Shown: in pieces, positions 50,101 to 58,246 of the stretch
Numbering within the stretch: the stretch's first letter is position 1
How the letters are laid out: each line of letters starts with the position of its first letter
Assembly (NCBI GenBank): GCA_020851975.1
Contig: JADZBS010000126.1
Span: 1 to 64,000 of the forward strand
Source of the DNA: Gammaproteobacteria bacterium
Lineage (GTDB): Bacteria; Pseudomonadota; Gammaproteobacteria; Steroidobacterales; GCA-2729495
Length of the DNA: 64,000 nt
Reading direction: 5' to 3'
Position numbers and translations under genes: made by a program
Notes under the pieces: generated by a model
Told to the model about the DNA's origin: nothing
Database searches by the model: none
Seen by the model: the letters and a program-made list of their open reading frames with translations, nothing else

Positions 50101-50464
50101 CGTACTGCCCGCGCTGGTCGAGCGCGGTGAGCGCCGCGGCGCACCGGTTGACCGATTTCGGGACGAAGGCGGTGCTGGCACAGGGCGGCGGTTCGGTGCC
50201 GGTTGCGACATACAGCACGTCGGTACGGTAGCAGCCGGCAAACGTCACGGTGGGATCCCATTCGGCCTGGGTTTCCACCAGCGTGTCCATGCTGCCCGAG
50301 GTGTCGACGATGAACAGGACATTCGGCCGTGCGGCGTCGGGGCTGCCCGCGGCCTCGGCCACGAAGAGTTCCGTGTCGTCGGCGCGTGCGCCGCTACCCG
50401 GGCCGGTGAGCCACGCCAGCGCAAGCAGGCCGGCGCCAGCCCATGGGTGGTGGCGCCGGGTCAT
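47198..50464 (-). CDS. pilY1: PilY1-like type IV pilus tip/assembly protein, cluster 2
   Basis: Signal peptide; VLFIVDTSGSMDTL VWA MIDAS-like; DLTGDGLPDRLYVGDTGGQLWRFDF; collinear with the 16697-20056 protein. Confidence 0.92.
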   Translation of the reverse strand: MTRRHHPWAGAGLLALAWLTGPGSGARADDTELFVAEAAGSPDAARPNVLFIVDTSGSMDTLVETQAEWDPTVTFAGCYRTDVLYVATGTEPPPCASTAFVPKSVNRCAAALTALDQRGQYAGRILGWQAGTERWEPLDAAPEPGHVECQDDRGVDGDGSGGALYAANGSAGPWAADDSQEPAWNAQATLYDGNWLNWRDNPPTVMRSRLEIVKHVVTGLVDTLEDVNIGLMHFNATEGGPVSQAVTDIGTSRQAMKDAVDALFASGSTPLSETLFEATEYLRGSTIFYGDMGPVLSAPAARLGGDPAATIYRSPIDAQCQKNFIVLLTDGEPTRDTGADHHIVELPGFSTLVGSCDGTGDGACLDDLAEYLFRSDAAGSVDGLQNVVTYTVGVAIDIPLLESTARRGGGRYHVADDTASLTTALTAVVANIAERAGTFVAPAIPANTFNRAAAERDVFVALFEPAGTVHWPGNLKKYRFVEGQLVDAAGDAVVDPLTGFFETDAVSLWSVGADGDRVTAGGAAALLEADAERRLYTDIAGSDLSASGNRVETANAALTAGILGVAAGERDALIRWMRGDDGADLDGDGDRTEPRHQMGDPLHSRPVTLSYGTSAENPETVVYLTTNDGYLHAVDAATGEERWAYVPGQLLARQNDLFVNAASAGKRYGLDGEMRLAVRNQDGEPGIGAGDEAVLVFGMGRGGTAVFAVDVSDPDAPQLRWRVDRASERLGDLGQVWAAPVVTRLRIGDDTRDVVVLSGGYDDAQDNRGYRTDTAGNALFVLDLEDGEVLWSAGAPDHGHDLELPRMTHSIPAAPRTIDLTGDGLPDRLYVGDTGGQLWRFDFLNGSGAEEFGAGGVLAALGAAGLADPPAADVRRFHATPDVVFVNCTRGTFLAINIGSGYRGHPLDTDVEDAFFSVRDANVFGARSSASYGEPLGVADLQDITGDAAAVVPNDAAGWRLRLLEDPGEKVLNASTTFDQTVFFTSFSPTEAVASCAGGVGINRAYQVDVCNGRPVTNLDGSADPDVLTVEDRYTTLNQAGIAPDAVFLFPSSLTEGPTRCIGLVCFPPEDGAGGALRRTFWTPQPAR

Positions 50465-50856
50465 GGCCGGCTCCCGCTGTTCGCGGCATCGAGCACGAGC
50501 CGGCGCACATGGCGCGTCTTCGGGTCGTAGTACACGTAGCAGAAGCCCTGGTTCGCCGCGACCTGCAGCGCGCGCTTCGCCTGCGCCCGGAACTCGGCGA
50601 GCGACACCGGTGTGGCCGAGGGCCGCACCAGGTAGCGCGTCCCGGCGTCGACGCGCAGGACCTCGGGACGGCACCGCGGGCAGAGCCGCGCCATCAGGTA
50701 ACCGGCTTCGTTGCCGGGCAGGGTCAGGTCACCGAGGCCGAGTTCGTAGGCCTGCTCGACGGCGCGCAATGCCGCTGTCGCATGGCCGGCGGCGAGCACG
50801 AGCATGGCCGCTGCCACGAGCAGGGTGAGCCGTTTTCTGCCGTATGACGCTGTCAT
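50461..50856 (-). CDS. Small secreted CxxC protein conserved between pilX and pilY1, cluster 2
   Basis: MTASYGRKRLTLLVAAAMLVLAAGHATAALRAVEQAYELGLGDLTLPGNEAGYLMARLCPRCRPEVLRVDAGTRYLVRPSATPVSLAEFR...; homologous to 20088-20441. Confidence 0.75.
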   Translation of the reverse strand: MTASYGRKRLTLLVAAAMLVLAAGHATAALRAVEQAYELGLGDLTLPGNEAGYLMARLCPRCRPEVLRVDAGTRYLVRPSATPVSLAEFRAQAKRALQVAANQGFCYVYYDPKTRHVRRLVLDAANSGSRP

Positions 50857-51338
50857 TCTTCGACCTGCCGCAGGAACCCCTGCGCGTGGATGGCCTCGGC
50901 ATCGCGCTGGTCGGTGCGGCCGCGCGACTCGATGCGATAGTGGAGCTGGACGAACTTGCCGATGCTGCTGCCGGGCAGGTCGCTGGTGGCTCCCTCCAGG
51001 CACAGCCGCGACTGGTAGCGGCCGCCGAGTTCATCGACTTCGACTTCGCCACCCCAGGGCAGGTCGGCATCGCTCCAGGGGCGTGGCGTGGCCGGACAGT
51101 CGGGCGCGACGTCGAGGTCGATGGCGGCGCTCTCGATCTGGCGCAACGTGGCGCGCGTGCCCGACTCGGCAAGCTGGAAGGCGTTCTCGCGGAACTGCGC
51201 GTTGCCCGACATGGCGAGGTCCAGCGTGGCGGTGCGCATCGCCGAGATGGCGAGCACGGTGAGCACCATCAGCAGCACCAGGCCGACGATCAGGGCGGCG
51301 CCGTGCTGGGCTGCAGTCCGTGTTCCTGCGCGCGTCAT
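50853..51338 (-). CDS. pilX: PilX-like minor pilin, cluster 2
   Basis: QHGAALIVGLVLLMVLTVLAISAMRTATLDLAMSGNAQFRENAFQLAESG. Confidence 0.87.
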   Translation of the reverse strand: MTRAGTRTAAQHGAALIVGLVLLMVLTVLAISAMRTATLDLAMSGNAQFRENAFQLAESGTRATLRQIESAAIDLDVAPDCPATPRPWSDADLPWGGEVEVDELGGRYQSRLCLEGATSDLPGSSIGKFVQLHYRIESRGRTDQRDAEAIHAQGFLRQVEE

Positions 51339-52291
51339 CCGGTCACCTGATTGCGCAGCCCGATGGTCTTGGTGACTTCGAGGCGCTGGAAGCCGGCGGG
51401 GTAGGGTGCATCGCCCGGCACGATGACCGGGGCGTCCGCGTCGAGCGGCTGGTACTCGCGCGGATCCGTGTAGCCCGCGCCCGGGGACTCCTCGGAGCGC
51501 AGCAGGAGCCACAGGCGCACGGCGACGATGGCACCGGGAACGGCCGCTGCATCGTCCGGGTCGACGTAGCGTTCCACGGTGCCGTCGCCGTTCGCATCGA
51601 GCCCGAACTGCACCTGCAGGTTCTCGACGCCGCTCACGATCTCCTGATCCTCGACGAGCGCTCCCGCCACCAGTGTCTGGCGCCGCAGCGAGGGCAGGTC
51701 GGCCGTGAAGCTCGAGGTGTCGTCGACGTAGTAGGCGTGGACCACGAGGTCGCGGGTCTCGCTGTCGGCGCCGAAACCGGCCGGCACACCGCCGTCGGCG
51801 AACAACTGTGCCATGGCGAGGCTGCTCTGGACCTGGACCTGCCCGGCCTGCGGTGCACGCAGGAGGTCGCTCGCGTGGCGCACGACCAGCACGTCGCTGC
51901 CGGCGCGCGCGGCGCTGAACGGCGCGCAGCCGAGATCGTAGACGTCGTCGCTCGCCTCGACCGGCGCGGCGAGGTCGAGTGCCCAGGCGGTGACATCGTC
52001 GCCGTCGCAGCTCACGGCGATGCCGCCCGCCGGTGCCACCAGCGCAGCCTCGCGGTGCCGGCCCCAGAAGCCGGCCAGCCGCAGGTCCGGCTCGATGGTT
52101 TCCAGCGCAAAGCGCGCATTCTCGTTGAGTCGCGTATTCACCTCCGCGGCGCGGAAGTTGCTCTTGCTCTGCACGTACACCTGGAACGCTCCCCAGGTGA
52201 GAAAGACGCCGATGGCCATCGCCACGGTGAGTTCCACCAGCGTCATGCCGCGGCTGTACCGGGGAACCGGACCGTGCGAATGGCGGCTCAC
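51335..52291 (-). CDS. pilW: PilW-like minor pilin, cluster 2 (GTG start)
   Basis: VSRHSHGPVPRYSRGMTLVELTVAMAIGVFLTWGAFQVYVQSKSNFRAAEVNTRLNENARFALETIEPDLRLAGFWG; GTGA overlap with pilV. Confidence 0.87.
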   Translation of the reverse strand: MSRHSHGPVPRYSRGMTLVELTVAMAIGVFLTWGAFQVYVQSKSNFRAAEVNTRLNENARFALETIEPDLRLAGFWGRHREAALVAPAGGIAVSCDGDDVTAWALDLAAPVEASDDVYDLGCAPFSAARAGSDVLVVRHASDLLRAPQAGQVQVQSSLAMAQLFADGGVPAGFGADSETRDLVVHAYYVDDTSSFTADLPSLRRQTLVAGALVEDQEIVSGVENLQVQFGLDANGDGTVERYVDPDDAAAVPGAIVAVRLWLLLRSEESPGAGYTDPREYQPLDADAPVIVPGDAPYPAGFQRLEVTKTIGLRNQVTG

Positions 52292-52758
52292 AGCTGCAGC
52301 GCCAGCGTGTAGGACGCCGGCGTCTCCTGCCCGACCTCGGGCCACTCGATCCTGATCACGAACTGCTCCAGCGGCGCCAGGTCCTGGCGCTCGATCGTGG
52401 CGCCGGCCCCCGCGGGCAGCCGCAGGCGCAGCTCCTCCAGCCAGCGGAACCAGTCGTCCTGTGCGAGGGAATCGGGGTCGCAGGGATCGACACCGTTGAC
52501 GCAGTCGCGATCCTCGCCGGGCCCGGCGCCGGTGTAGTCGCCCGTCGGGTTGAGGCGGATGCGGTCGGCCATGTCGCTCGCCAGCGTGACGGCTGTCGTG
52601 CGATACACGGACGTGCGTCCCGCACGCAGGCCCTCGACGTACAGGCCCGCGATGCCGAGCAGCCCGACGGCGAGGACGACGAGGGCGACCAGCACTTCCA
52701 CCAGCGTGAAGCCGGCGGCTTGCGGTCGTGCGCGGGGCAGGTGACGGCTGGCGTCCAT
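52288..52758 (-). CDS. pilV: PilV-like minor pilin, cluster 2
   Basis: AAGFTLVEVLVALVVLAVGLLGIAGLYVEGLRAGRTSVYRTTAVTLASDMADRIRLNPTG. Confidence 0.88.
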   Translation of the reverse strand: MDASRHLPRARPQAAGFTLVEVLVALVVLAVGLLGIAGLYVEGLRAGRTSVYRTTAVTLASDMADRIRLNPTGDYTGAGPGEDRDCVNGVDPCDPDSLAQDDWFRWLEELRLRLPAGAGATIERQDLAPLEQFVIRIEWPEVGQETPASYTLALQL

Positions 52759-52762
52759 GGTG

Positions 52763-53383
52763 TCAGCAGCCTCCCAGCGGATTGCCGGGCCCCTGCAGCA
52801 GTTCGACCGTGTCGAGCAGCACCAGCCGGCCGGCGGGCGTGATCATGAGCCAGCGACCGGCCGCGCGCCCGTCGCCCGTGTCGATGTCGCCGCGGGTGTC
52901 GCAGAGCTGGATGTGGCGCACGGGGCTGGTGCCACCGACACCCTGCAGCAGGCCATCGCCGCGGAAGGCGAGGCGCTCCGGCGGGTCGATATCGACGCCG
53001 GAGCCGGCTTGCGCGCGGATCCCGGCGTCGACCGGGCCGTGCGCCTGCAGCACCGCCTCGCCGTCGTCCACCACCCCGTCCTCGCTGGCATCGACGAAGA
53101 CGATCCAGCCATCGAGCAGGCGTGCGGCGGGATCGCAGGCCGGGATGGGGGCATCCCAGTCGCTGCTCGCGCAGAGGGTCACCGTACGGTTGCGGGTCAT
53201 GGCTGTGCCGCGGGCGGCGTGCAGGCTGGCGACCAGATCGTTGCCGGCGGTGGCCATGTCCGCATTGGCCACCAGCGATTGAAACGCCGGCACGCCCAGG
53301 CCCAGCGCAAATGCCAACACCATCATGAGCATCATGAGCTCGATGAGGGTGAAGCCTTCTCGGTGCTCCTTCCTCATAGGCAT
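52763..53383 (-). CDS. fimT: GspH/FimT-family minor pseudopilin, cluster 2 copy a
   Basis: MPMRKEHREGFTLIELMMLMMVLAFALGLGVPAFQSLVANADMATAGNDLVASLHAARGTAMTRNRTVTLCASS. Confidence 0.84.
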   Translation of the reverse strand: MPMRKEHREGFTLIELMMLMMVLAFALGLGVPAFQSLVANADMATAGNDLVASLHAARGTAMTRNRTVTLCASSDWDAPIPACDPAARLLDGWIVFVDASEDGVVDDGEAVLQAHGPVDAGIRAQAGSGVDIDPPERLAFRGDGLLQGVGGTSPVRHIQLCDTRGDIDTGDGRAAGRWLMITPAGRLVLLDTVELLQGPGNPLGGC

Positions 53384-53480
53384 GCATCCTGCACCCCGGC
53401 GTGACGGAGCGCAGCCCATGCCGATGAGCGGTCGGTTCGATGGGACGGGCGGCAGCGGTGAGCATCAGGCTCATCACCGG

Positions 53481-54011
53481 TCAGGCGGCGCAATCGAGCG
53501 GGCGCCCGCCCGGGGCGCGTCGTGTCACCCGCGGCCGCCCCGTCGTGCTCACCACCACGGCGCGGGCGCCGGCGGCGCCACGGGCATCGCAGAACACCAC
53601 GGTGCCGTTCGTTGCACGCAGCGACCAGGGTCGCAGCACGTAGGCGGCCCGGTTGCTGCGTGCCCGGATGCTCTCGACGAGCGGCTCCCGGGCGACGATG
53701 CGCTCGCCGCCGTCGATCTGGGGTGGTTCGTCGCCATCGGCGTTGACGAACACGATCCAGCCGCTGGCCCAGTCGCCCGCCCCGGCGCACTGCGCCGTCA
53801 CCGCGCTGCGGCAGACCACGGCTGGCTGGCCCCGGCCCCGCGCCAGGGTGCGCGCGGCGTGGATGCCGTGCACCAGCGCGTTCACCCTTGCGGCCATGCG
53901 TGCCTCGAGCAGCAGGCCCTGCAGGGCCGGGACGCCGGCAACGAGCAGCCCGGCGATCAGGCCGAGGGTGAGCAGGGCTTCGATCAGGCTGAATCCGCGC
54001 TGCGCGTGCAT
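53481..54011 (-). CDS. GspH/FimT-family minor pseudopilin, cluster 2 copy b
   Basis: MHAQRGFSLIEALLTLGLIAGLLVAGVPALQGLLLEARMAARVNALVHGIHAARTLARGRGQPAVVCRS. Confidence 0.8.
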   Translation of the reverse strand: MHAQRGFSLIEALLTLGLIAGLLVAGVPALQGLLLEARMAARVNALVHGIHAARTLARGRGQPAVVCRSAVTAQCAGAGDWASGWIVFVNADGDEPPQIDGGERIVAREPLVESIRARSNRAAYVLRPWSLRATNGTVVFCDARGAAGARAVVVSTTGRPRVTRRAPGGRPLDCAA

Positions 54012-54094
54012 GGTCCGGGACGATAGGTGCCCATGGCGAATGACGCAGCCCGTCAAAGCGCTGCGAATACGCGGAAATACTGCTGGCGTGCGCG

Positions 54095-54124
54095 TTTACA
54101 GTGACCAAACGCGACGGCTACAAT
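54095..54124 (+). promoter_or_regulatory. Candidate sigma70 promoter for the Fur-family gene
   Basis: TTTACA-N18-TACAAT 35 nt upstream of the GTG start. Confidence 0.5.
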
Positions 54125-54158
54125 CCGGTGGCAACGGTTTTCCGGGGAAATTCCGCAG

Positions 54159-54572
54159 GTGGACGCACGTGAGCGCATCACGACCCGACTGGTCGAACTG
54201 GGCATCAGGCCCACGGCACAGCGGGTGCAGATCGCATTGCTGATCCTCGACCGCCCCTGTCACTTCTCGGCCGACCAGATCCTCGGCACCCTGCGCCGCG
54301 ACGGGGCGAGCGTGTCGAAGGCGACGGTCTACAACACGCTCAACCTGTTCTCGCGCCATGGCCTGGTGCGCGAGATCGCCGTCGACCCCGAGCGCCTGAT
54401 GTACGACTCGACCACGAATTCCCATCACCATGTCTACAACGTGGAGACGGGGGAGCTGTTCGACGTCAGCGCGCAGGAACTGCGCATCGGCAAGCTGCCG
54501 GCCCTGCCGCGGGCGACGCAGGCGGAGAGCGTGGAAGTCATCGTCAAGGTGCGTCCGAAGCCGGCCGGCTAG
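54159..54572 (+). CDS. Fur-family transcriptional regulator
   Basis: LGIRPTAQRVQIALLILDRPCHFSADQILGTLRRDGASVSKATVYNTLNLFSRHGLVREIAVDPERLMYDSTTNSHHHVYNVETGELFDV. Confidence 0.88.
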   Translation: MDARERITTRLVELGIRPTAQRVQIALLILDRPCHFSADQILGTLRRDGASVSKATVYNTLNLFSRHGLVREIAVDPERLMYDSTTNSHHHVYNVETGELFDVSAQELRIGKLPALPRATQAESVEVIVKVRPKPAG

Positions 54573-54608
54573 CCGCCTCGCGCAAGCTGCTATACTGCGC
54601 GCCCGCGC

Positions 54609-54684
54609 GCCGGCGTAGCTCAGTTGGTAGAGCAGTCGCTTCGTAAGCGAGAGGTCGGGGGTTCAAGTCCCTCCGCCGGCACCA
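54609..54684 (+). tRNA. tRNA-Thr (anticodon CGT)
   Basis: GCCGGCGTAGCTCAGTTGGTAGAGCAGTCGCTTCGTAAGCGAGAGGTCGGGGGTTCAAGTCCCTCCGCCGGCACCA; loop TTCGTAA; upstream TATACT -10-like box. Confidence 0.96.
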
Positions 54685-54724
54685 TTCCCACCTGCGGGGC
54701 CGCCCGGACCACGTCGGGGTTCAC

Positions 54725-55315
54725 ATGCGACTGATCATCGGGATTTCGGGCGCCAGCGGTTCCATCTACGGCATCCGCCTGCTGCAGGTCCTGCGGCAGC
54801 ACGCCGGCATCGAGACCCACCTGGTCGTCAGTCATGGCGGCAAGCTCAACATCGCGCTCGAGACGGGCATGACGGTGCAGCAGGTCGAGAGCCTCGCGAG
54901 CGTCGTGCACAGCGACCAGAACCTCGGTGCCTCGATCGCGAGCGGTTCGTTCCTCACCGACGGCATGATCATCGCGCCGTGTTCGATGAAGACGCTCTCG
55001 GGCGTCGTCCATTCCTACGCCGACAGCCTCATGGTGCGAGCCGCCGACGTGGTGCTGAAGGAACGCCGTCGCCTGGTGCTGGTGCCCCGCGAGACGCCGC
55101 TGCACGAGGGTCACTGCCGGCTCCTGTACGAAGCCGCGCGTCTCGGGGCGATCATCGCGCCGCCCATGCCGGCCTTCTACAACGAGCCCCAGGGTATCGA
55201 CGACCTGATCGACCACACGGTCGGGCGCCTGCTCGACCTGTTCGGTATCGACAGTGGCCTCGTCAGGCGCTGGGCCGGCGCCGGGAAGGGCGCTGCCAGG
55301 CAGGCCGGGCCGTGA
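54725..55315 (+). CDS. ubiX: Flavin prenyltransferase UbiX
   Basis: MRLIIGISGASGSIYGIRLLQVLRQH...GSFLTDGMIIAPCSMKTLSGVVHSYADSLMVRAADVVLKERRRLVLVPRETPLHEGH. Confidence 0.95.
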   Translation: MRLIIGISGASGSIYGIRLLQVLRQHAGIETHLVVSHGGKLNIALETGMTVQQVESLASVVHSDQNLGASIASGSFLTDGMIIAPCSMKTLSGVVHSYADSLMVRAADVVLKERRRLVLVPRETPLHEGHCRLLYEAARLGAIIAPPMPAFYNEPQGIDDLIDHTVGRLLDLFGIDSGLVRRWAGAGKGAARQAGP

Positions 55316-55788
55316 GCGAAGCCGACCGCGCCGCCGTGCGGCGCCTGCTGGAGCAACACCACACGCTGACGCTCGCTACCTGCCGCGAGGGGCAGCCGTG
55401 GGCAGCCACGGTGTTCTTCGCGAGCGACGCCGACCTCAACCTGTATTTCGTTTCCGACCGGCGCACCCGCCATGGCCGGGACATGCTGGCCAGCCCGGCG
55501 GTGGCGCTGGCGATCGACGCCGACGTCGACAACTGGAACGATGTGCGGGGGCTGCAGATCGAGGGCAGCGCCTCGCCCCTGGACGGCGCCGAACGCGCGA
55601 CGGCGCTGGCGCTGTACCTCGCCCGCTTCGCCAGCGTCCGGGCGTTGTTCGAGGCGCCACGAACGGCCGACGAGCAGGTGATCGCCGGCCGTCTGCGTCA
55701 CGCCGATTTCTGGCGGGTGACGCCTGCGTTCATCCGCCTCGTCGACAACAGCCGCAGCTTCGGCTTTCGCATCGAACTGCGTCCATAG
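55312..55788 (+). CDS. Pyridoxamine 5'-phosphate oxidase-like FMN-binding protein
   Basis: HHTLTLATCREGQPWAATVFFASDADLNLYFVSDRRTRHGRDMLASPAVALAIDADVDNWNDVRGLQIEGSA; GTGA overlap with ubiX. Confidence 0.8.
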   Translation: MSEADRAAVRRLLEQHHTLTLATCREGQPWAATVFFASDADLNLYFVSDRRTRHGRDMLASPAVALAIDADVDNWNDVRGLQIEGSASPLDGAERATALALYLARFASVRALFEAPRTADEQVIAGRLRHADFWRVTPAFIRLVDNSRSFGFRIELRP

Positions 55789-55817
55789 CAGCGCCCCGCA
55801 GCGGCGCCGGCCGCCGG

Positions 55818-56612
55818 TCAACGGCTGTCGGCCCCCGGGTACGGCGGCAGCTGGCCGAGATGGATGCCGCTGTCGACGATCAGCGTCTCGCCGGTGATCA
55901 GGTCGGCGTCGGTGAGGAACCACACCAGCACCCGGGCGATGTCCTCGGCCGTGGCGACGCGCTTCAACGGCAACTGGGTACCCTGCACGCGCAGGAACTG
56001 CTCGTACTGTTCCTCGCCGAGACCGTTTCTCAGCCAGCGGGTCTGGATCATGCCGGGCGCGACCGCATTGATGCGGATCTCCGGCGCGAGCACGTGCGCG
56101 AGCGAGCGGGTCATCAGGTTCAGGGCCGCTTTCGACGCTGCGTAGGGGATGGAGGAGGCGATCCCCGTTACGCCGCCGATCGAGGAGTCGTTGACGATGG
56201 CACCACGGCCCTGCTTCTTCATGGTGGGCGCCACGGCCCTCACCATCTGGTAGGCGCCCACGACGTTGACGGCGTAGATGTCGAGGAAATCCTGCTTGTC
56301 GACGCCCTCGAGCTTCTGGTAGGGGTTGAACTTCGTGCGGGCGGCGTTGTTGATCAGGTAGTCGATGCGGCCCCAGCGGTCGGTCGCCGCCTGCGCCATG
56401 GCACGGCAGGCCGCGTCGTCGGCGACATCGGCCTGGAAGACGATCGTCTCGACGCCCTTCGCGCGACAGGTCGCTGCCGTCTCCTCGGCCTCCTGGCGGC
56501 TGCGGGTGTAGTTGACGACGACATGGCAGCCGCGGTCGGCGAGCAGGATGGCGGAGGCTGCGCCCACGCCCGTGGCGGAGCCGGTGACGATGGCCACTTT
56601 GCGTTCGGTCAT
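55818..56612 (-). CDS. Short-chain dehydrogenase/reductase
   Basis: MTERKVAIVTGSATGVGAASAILLADRGCHVVVNYTRS...YLINNAA...SSIPYAASKAALNLMTRSLA. Confidence 0.93.
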   Translation of the reverse strand: MTERKVAIVTGSATGVGAASAILLADRGCHVVVNYTRSRQEAEETAATCRAKGVETIVFQADVADDAACRAMAQAATDRWGRIDYLINNAARTKFNPYQKLEGVDKQDFLDIYAVNVVGAYQMVRAVAPTMKKQGRGAIVNDSSIGGVTGIASSIPYAASKAALNLMTRSLAHVLAPEIRINAVAPGMIQTRWLRNGLGEEQYEQFLRVQGTQLPLKRVATAEDIARVLVWFLTDADLITGETLIVDSGIHLGQLPPYPGADSR

Positions 56613-56727
56613 GCTGTCCTCGAGGTGGTCGGGCCCGGAGGCGCCATCATAGGAAAAAATGCTATGGTCTGCCGCGCCGGCCGGCAGGACGAATTCCTCG
56701 GCGGCCCCGCACCCGGAGACCGGACCG

Positions 56728-58224
56728 ATGCCCTACCAGGACCTGCGCGAGTTCCTCGCCCACCTCGAACGCGCCGGCCAGTTGCGGCGCGTGAGCGTGA
56801 CATTCGACGTCGGCCGCGGCACCAATGAGTTGCAGGCGCTCATGCGCCATCTGGCCGCCAACGATGGACCGGCGCTGGTGCTCGACAACCTCGTCGGCTG
56901 CAACACGCCGGGCGTGCCGCTGGTCTTCAATCCCTACGGCACGCGCGAGCGTACCGCGATGATCCTCGGCACGAGCGATCCGGTCGAGGCCAAGCTCAGG
57001 CATGTCGGTGTCCTGCAGGATCCCTCGCGCTGGATCAAGCCGCGCCTGGTCGGACGCGGGGAAGCGCCCTGCAAGGACGTCGTGATCCCGCGCGAAGCCG
57101 TCTCGGTCGACCGCCACATCCCGCACGTGTTCTTCGGCCGCGAGGGCGCCTCCTACATCACCGGTGGCGTCGTGGTCACGAAGGACCCCGAGACCGGCGT
57201 GCGCAACGTCGGGGCCTACCGGGCGACGAGTTTCTGGAACGGCCTGCACCCGCAGGGCGGCAGCTACAGCGACGAGCGGATGAAGAAGCAGCTCTCGGTC
57301 TTCGCCTTCTGGAACCCGCCGATGAGTCACATCGGGCTGCACCTGGCCCGGGCGCAGAGGCTCGGCCGGCCGCTCGAGCTTGCGATTGCCTGCCAGGTGG
57401 ACCCGGCGCTGCACCTCGCCAGCGCCACGGGCATTCCCTTCGGTATGGACGAATACGACTACGCCGGCGGGCTGCGTGGTGCCCCGGTGGATCTCGTCTG
57501 CTGCGAGACGGTGGACCTCGAGGTGCCGGCAACCGCGGAGTACGTCATCGAGGGCGTGTTCCGGCCCGACGTGCCGACCGACATCATCGGCTGGCACTCC
57601 AACGCCGTCGGCTACTACGACAAGCACCAGATCTTCCCGGTCTTCGACGTCACCGCGATCACGCACCGGCGCGACCCGCTGTGGTACGGCACCATCGAGA
57701 TGATGCCGCCGTTCGACCACAACTACATGGCGCTCATGCCGGTCGAGGGTGAACTCCTCGCCGACCTGCAACGCAAGATCCCCGAGGTGCGCGACGCGGT
57801 GGTGACACCCAACATGACCTACATCGTGCAGCTTGGCGTGGACGGTGCCGCCAGGCCTCACCCGGAGTTCGGCAAGTACGTGCTGCACGCCGCCTGGGGT
57901 GCGGCCGGCCGCTGGCCGCGCACCGCGAAGATCGTGATCGTGGTGGGTCCGGATGTCGATCCCTACGATCTCGGCGCCGTCGAGTGGGCGATCCAGACGC
58001 GCGTGCAGCCGTGGAGCGACATCATCATCAATCGTGCCGGCCAGGCCATGGTGCTCGACCCCTCGGCACCGAAGGGCCCGCAGGGCTTCCCGACGGTCTC
58101 CGAGCAGATGGGCATCGATGCCACGATCAAGATCCCGGAACGCTTCACCGACTATGCCGAGGTGAGCCAGGCCGATCCCGCGCAGGTCCAGCAGGTGGCT
58201 CGCAAGCTGGCCGGGATCCTGTGA
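56728..58224 (+). CDS. UbiD-family prenyl-FMN-dependent decarboxylase
   Basis: MPYQDLREFLAHLERAGQLRRVSV...ASYITGGVVVTKDPETGVRNVGAYRATSFW...EYVIEGVFRPDV...IVIVVGPDVDPYDLGAVEWAIQTRVQP. Confidence 0.92.
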   Translation: MPYQDLREFLAHLERAGQLRRVSVTFDVGRGTNELQALMRHLAANDGPALVLDNLVGCNTPGVPLVFNPYGTRERTAMILGTSDPVEAKLRHVGVLQDPSRWIKPRLVGRGEAPCKDVVIPREAVSVDRHIPHVFFGREGASYITGGVVVTKDPETGVRNVGAYRATSFWNGLHPQGGSYSDERMKKQLSVFAFWNPPMSHIGLHLARAQRLGRPLELAIACQVDPALHLASATGIPFGMDEYDYAGGLRGAPVDLVCCETVDLEVPATAEYVIEGVFRPDVPTDIIGWHSNAVGYYDKHQIFPVFDVTAITHRRDPLWYGTIEMMPPFDHNYMALMPVEGELLADLQRKIPEVRDAVVTPNMTYIVQLGVDGAARPHPEFGKYVLHAAWGAAGRWPRTAKIVIVVGPDVDPYDLGAVEWAIQTRVQPWSDIIINRAGQAMVLDPSAPKGPQGFPTVSEQMGIDATIKIPERFTDYAEVSQADPAQVQQVARKLAGIL

Positions 58225-58246
58225 CGGGGCGGCCACCACGATTCCC

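Noticed and set aside
16235-54011. Assembly duplication as explanation for two pilus clusters
   Set aside because: The clusters are strongly diverged in sequence and overlap pattern, so they are true paralogues and not a repeated contig segment.
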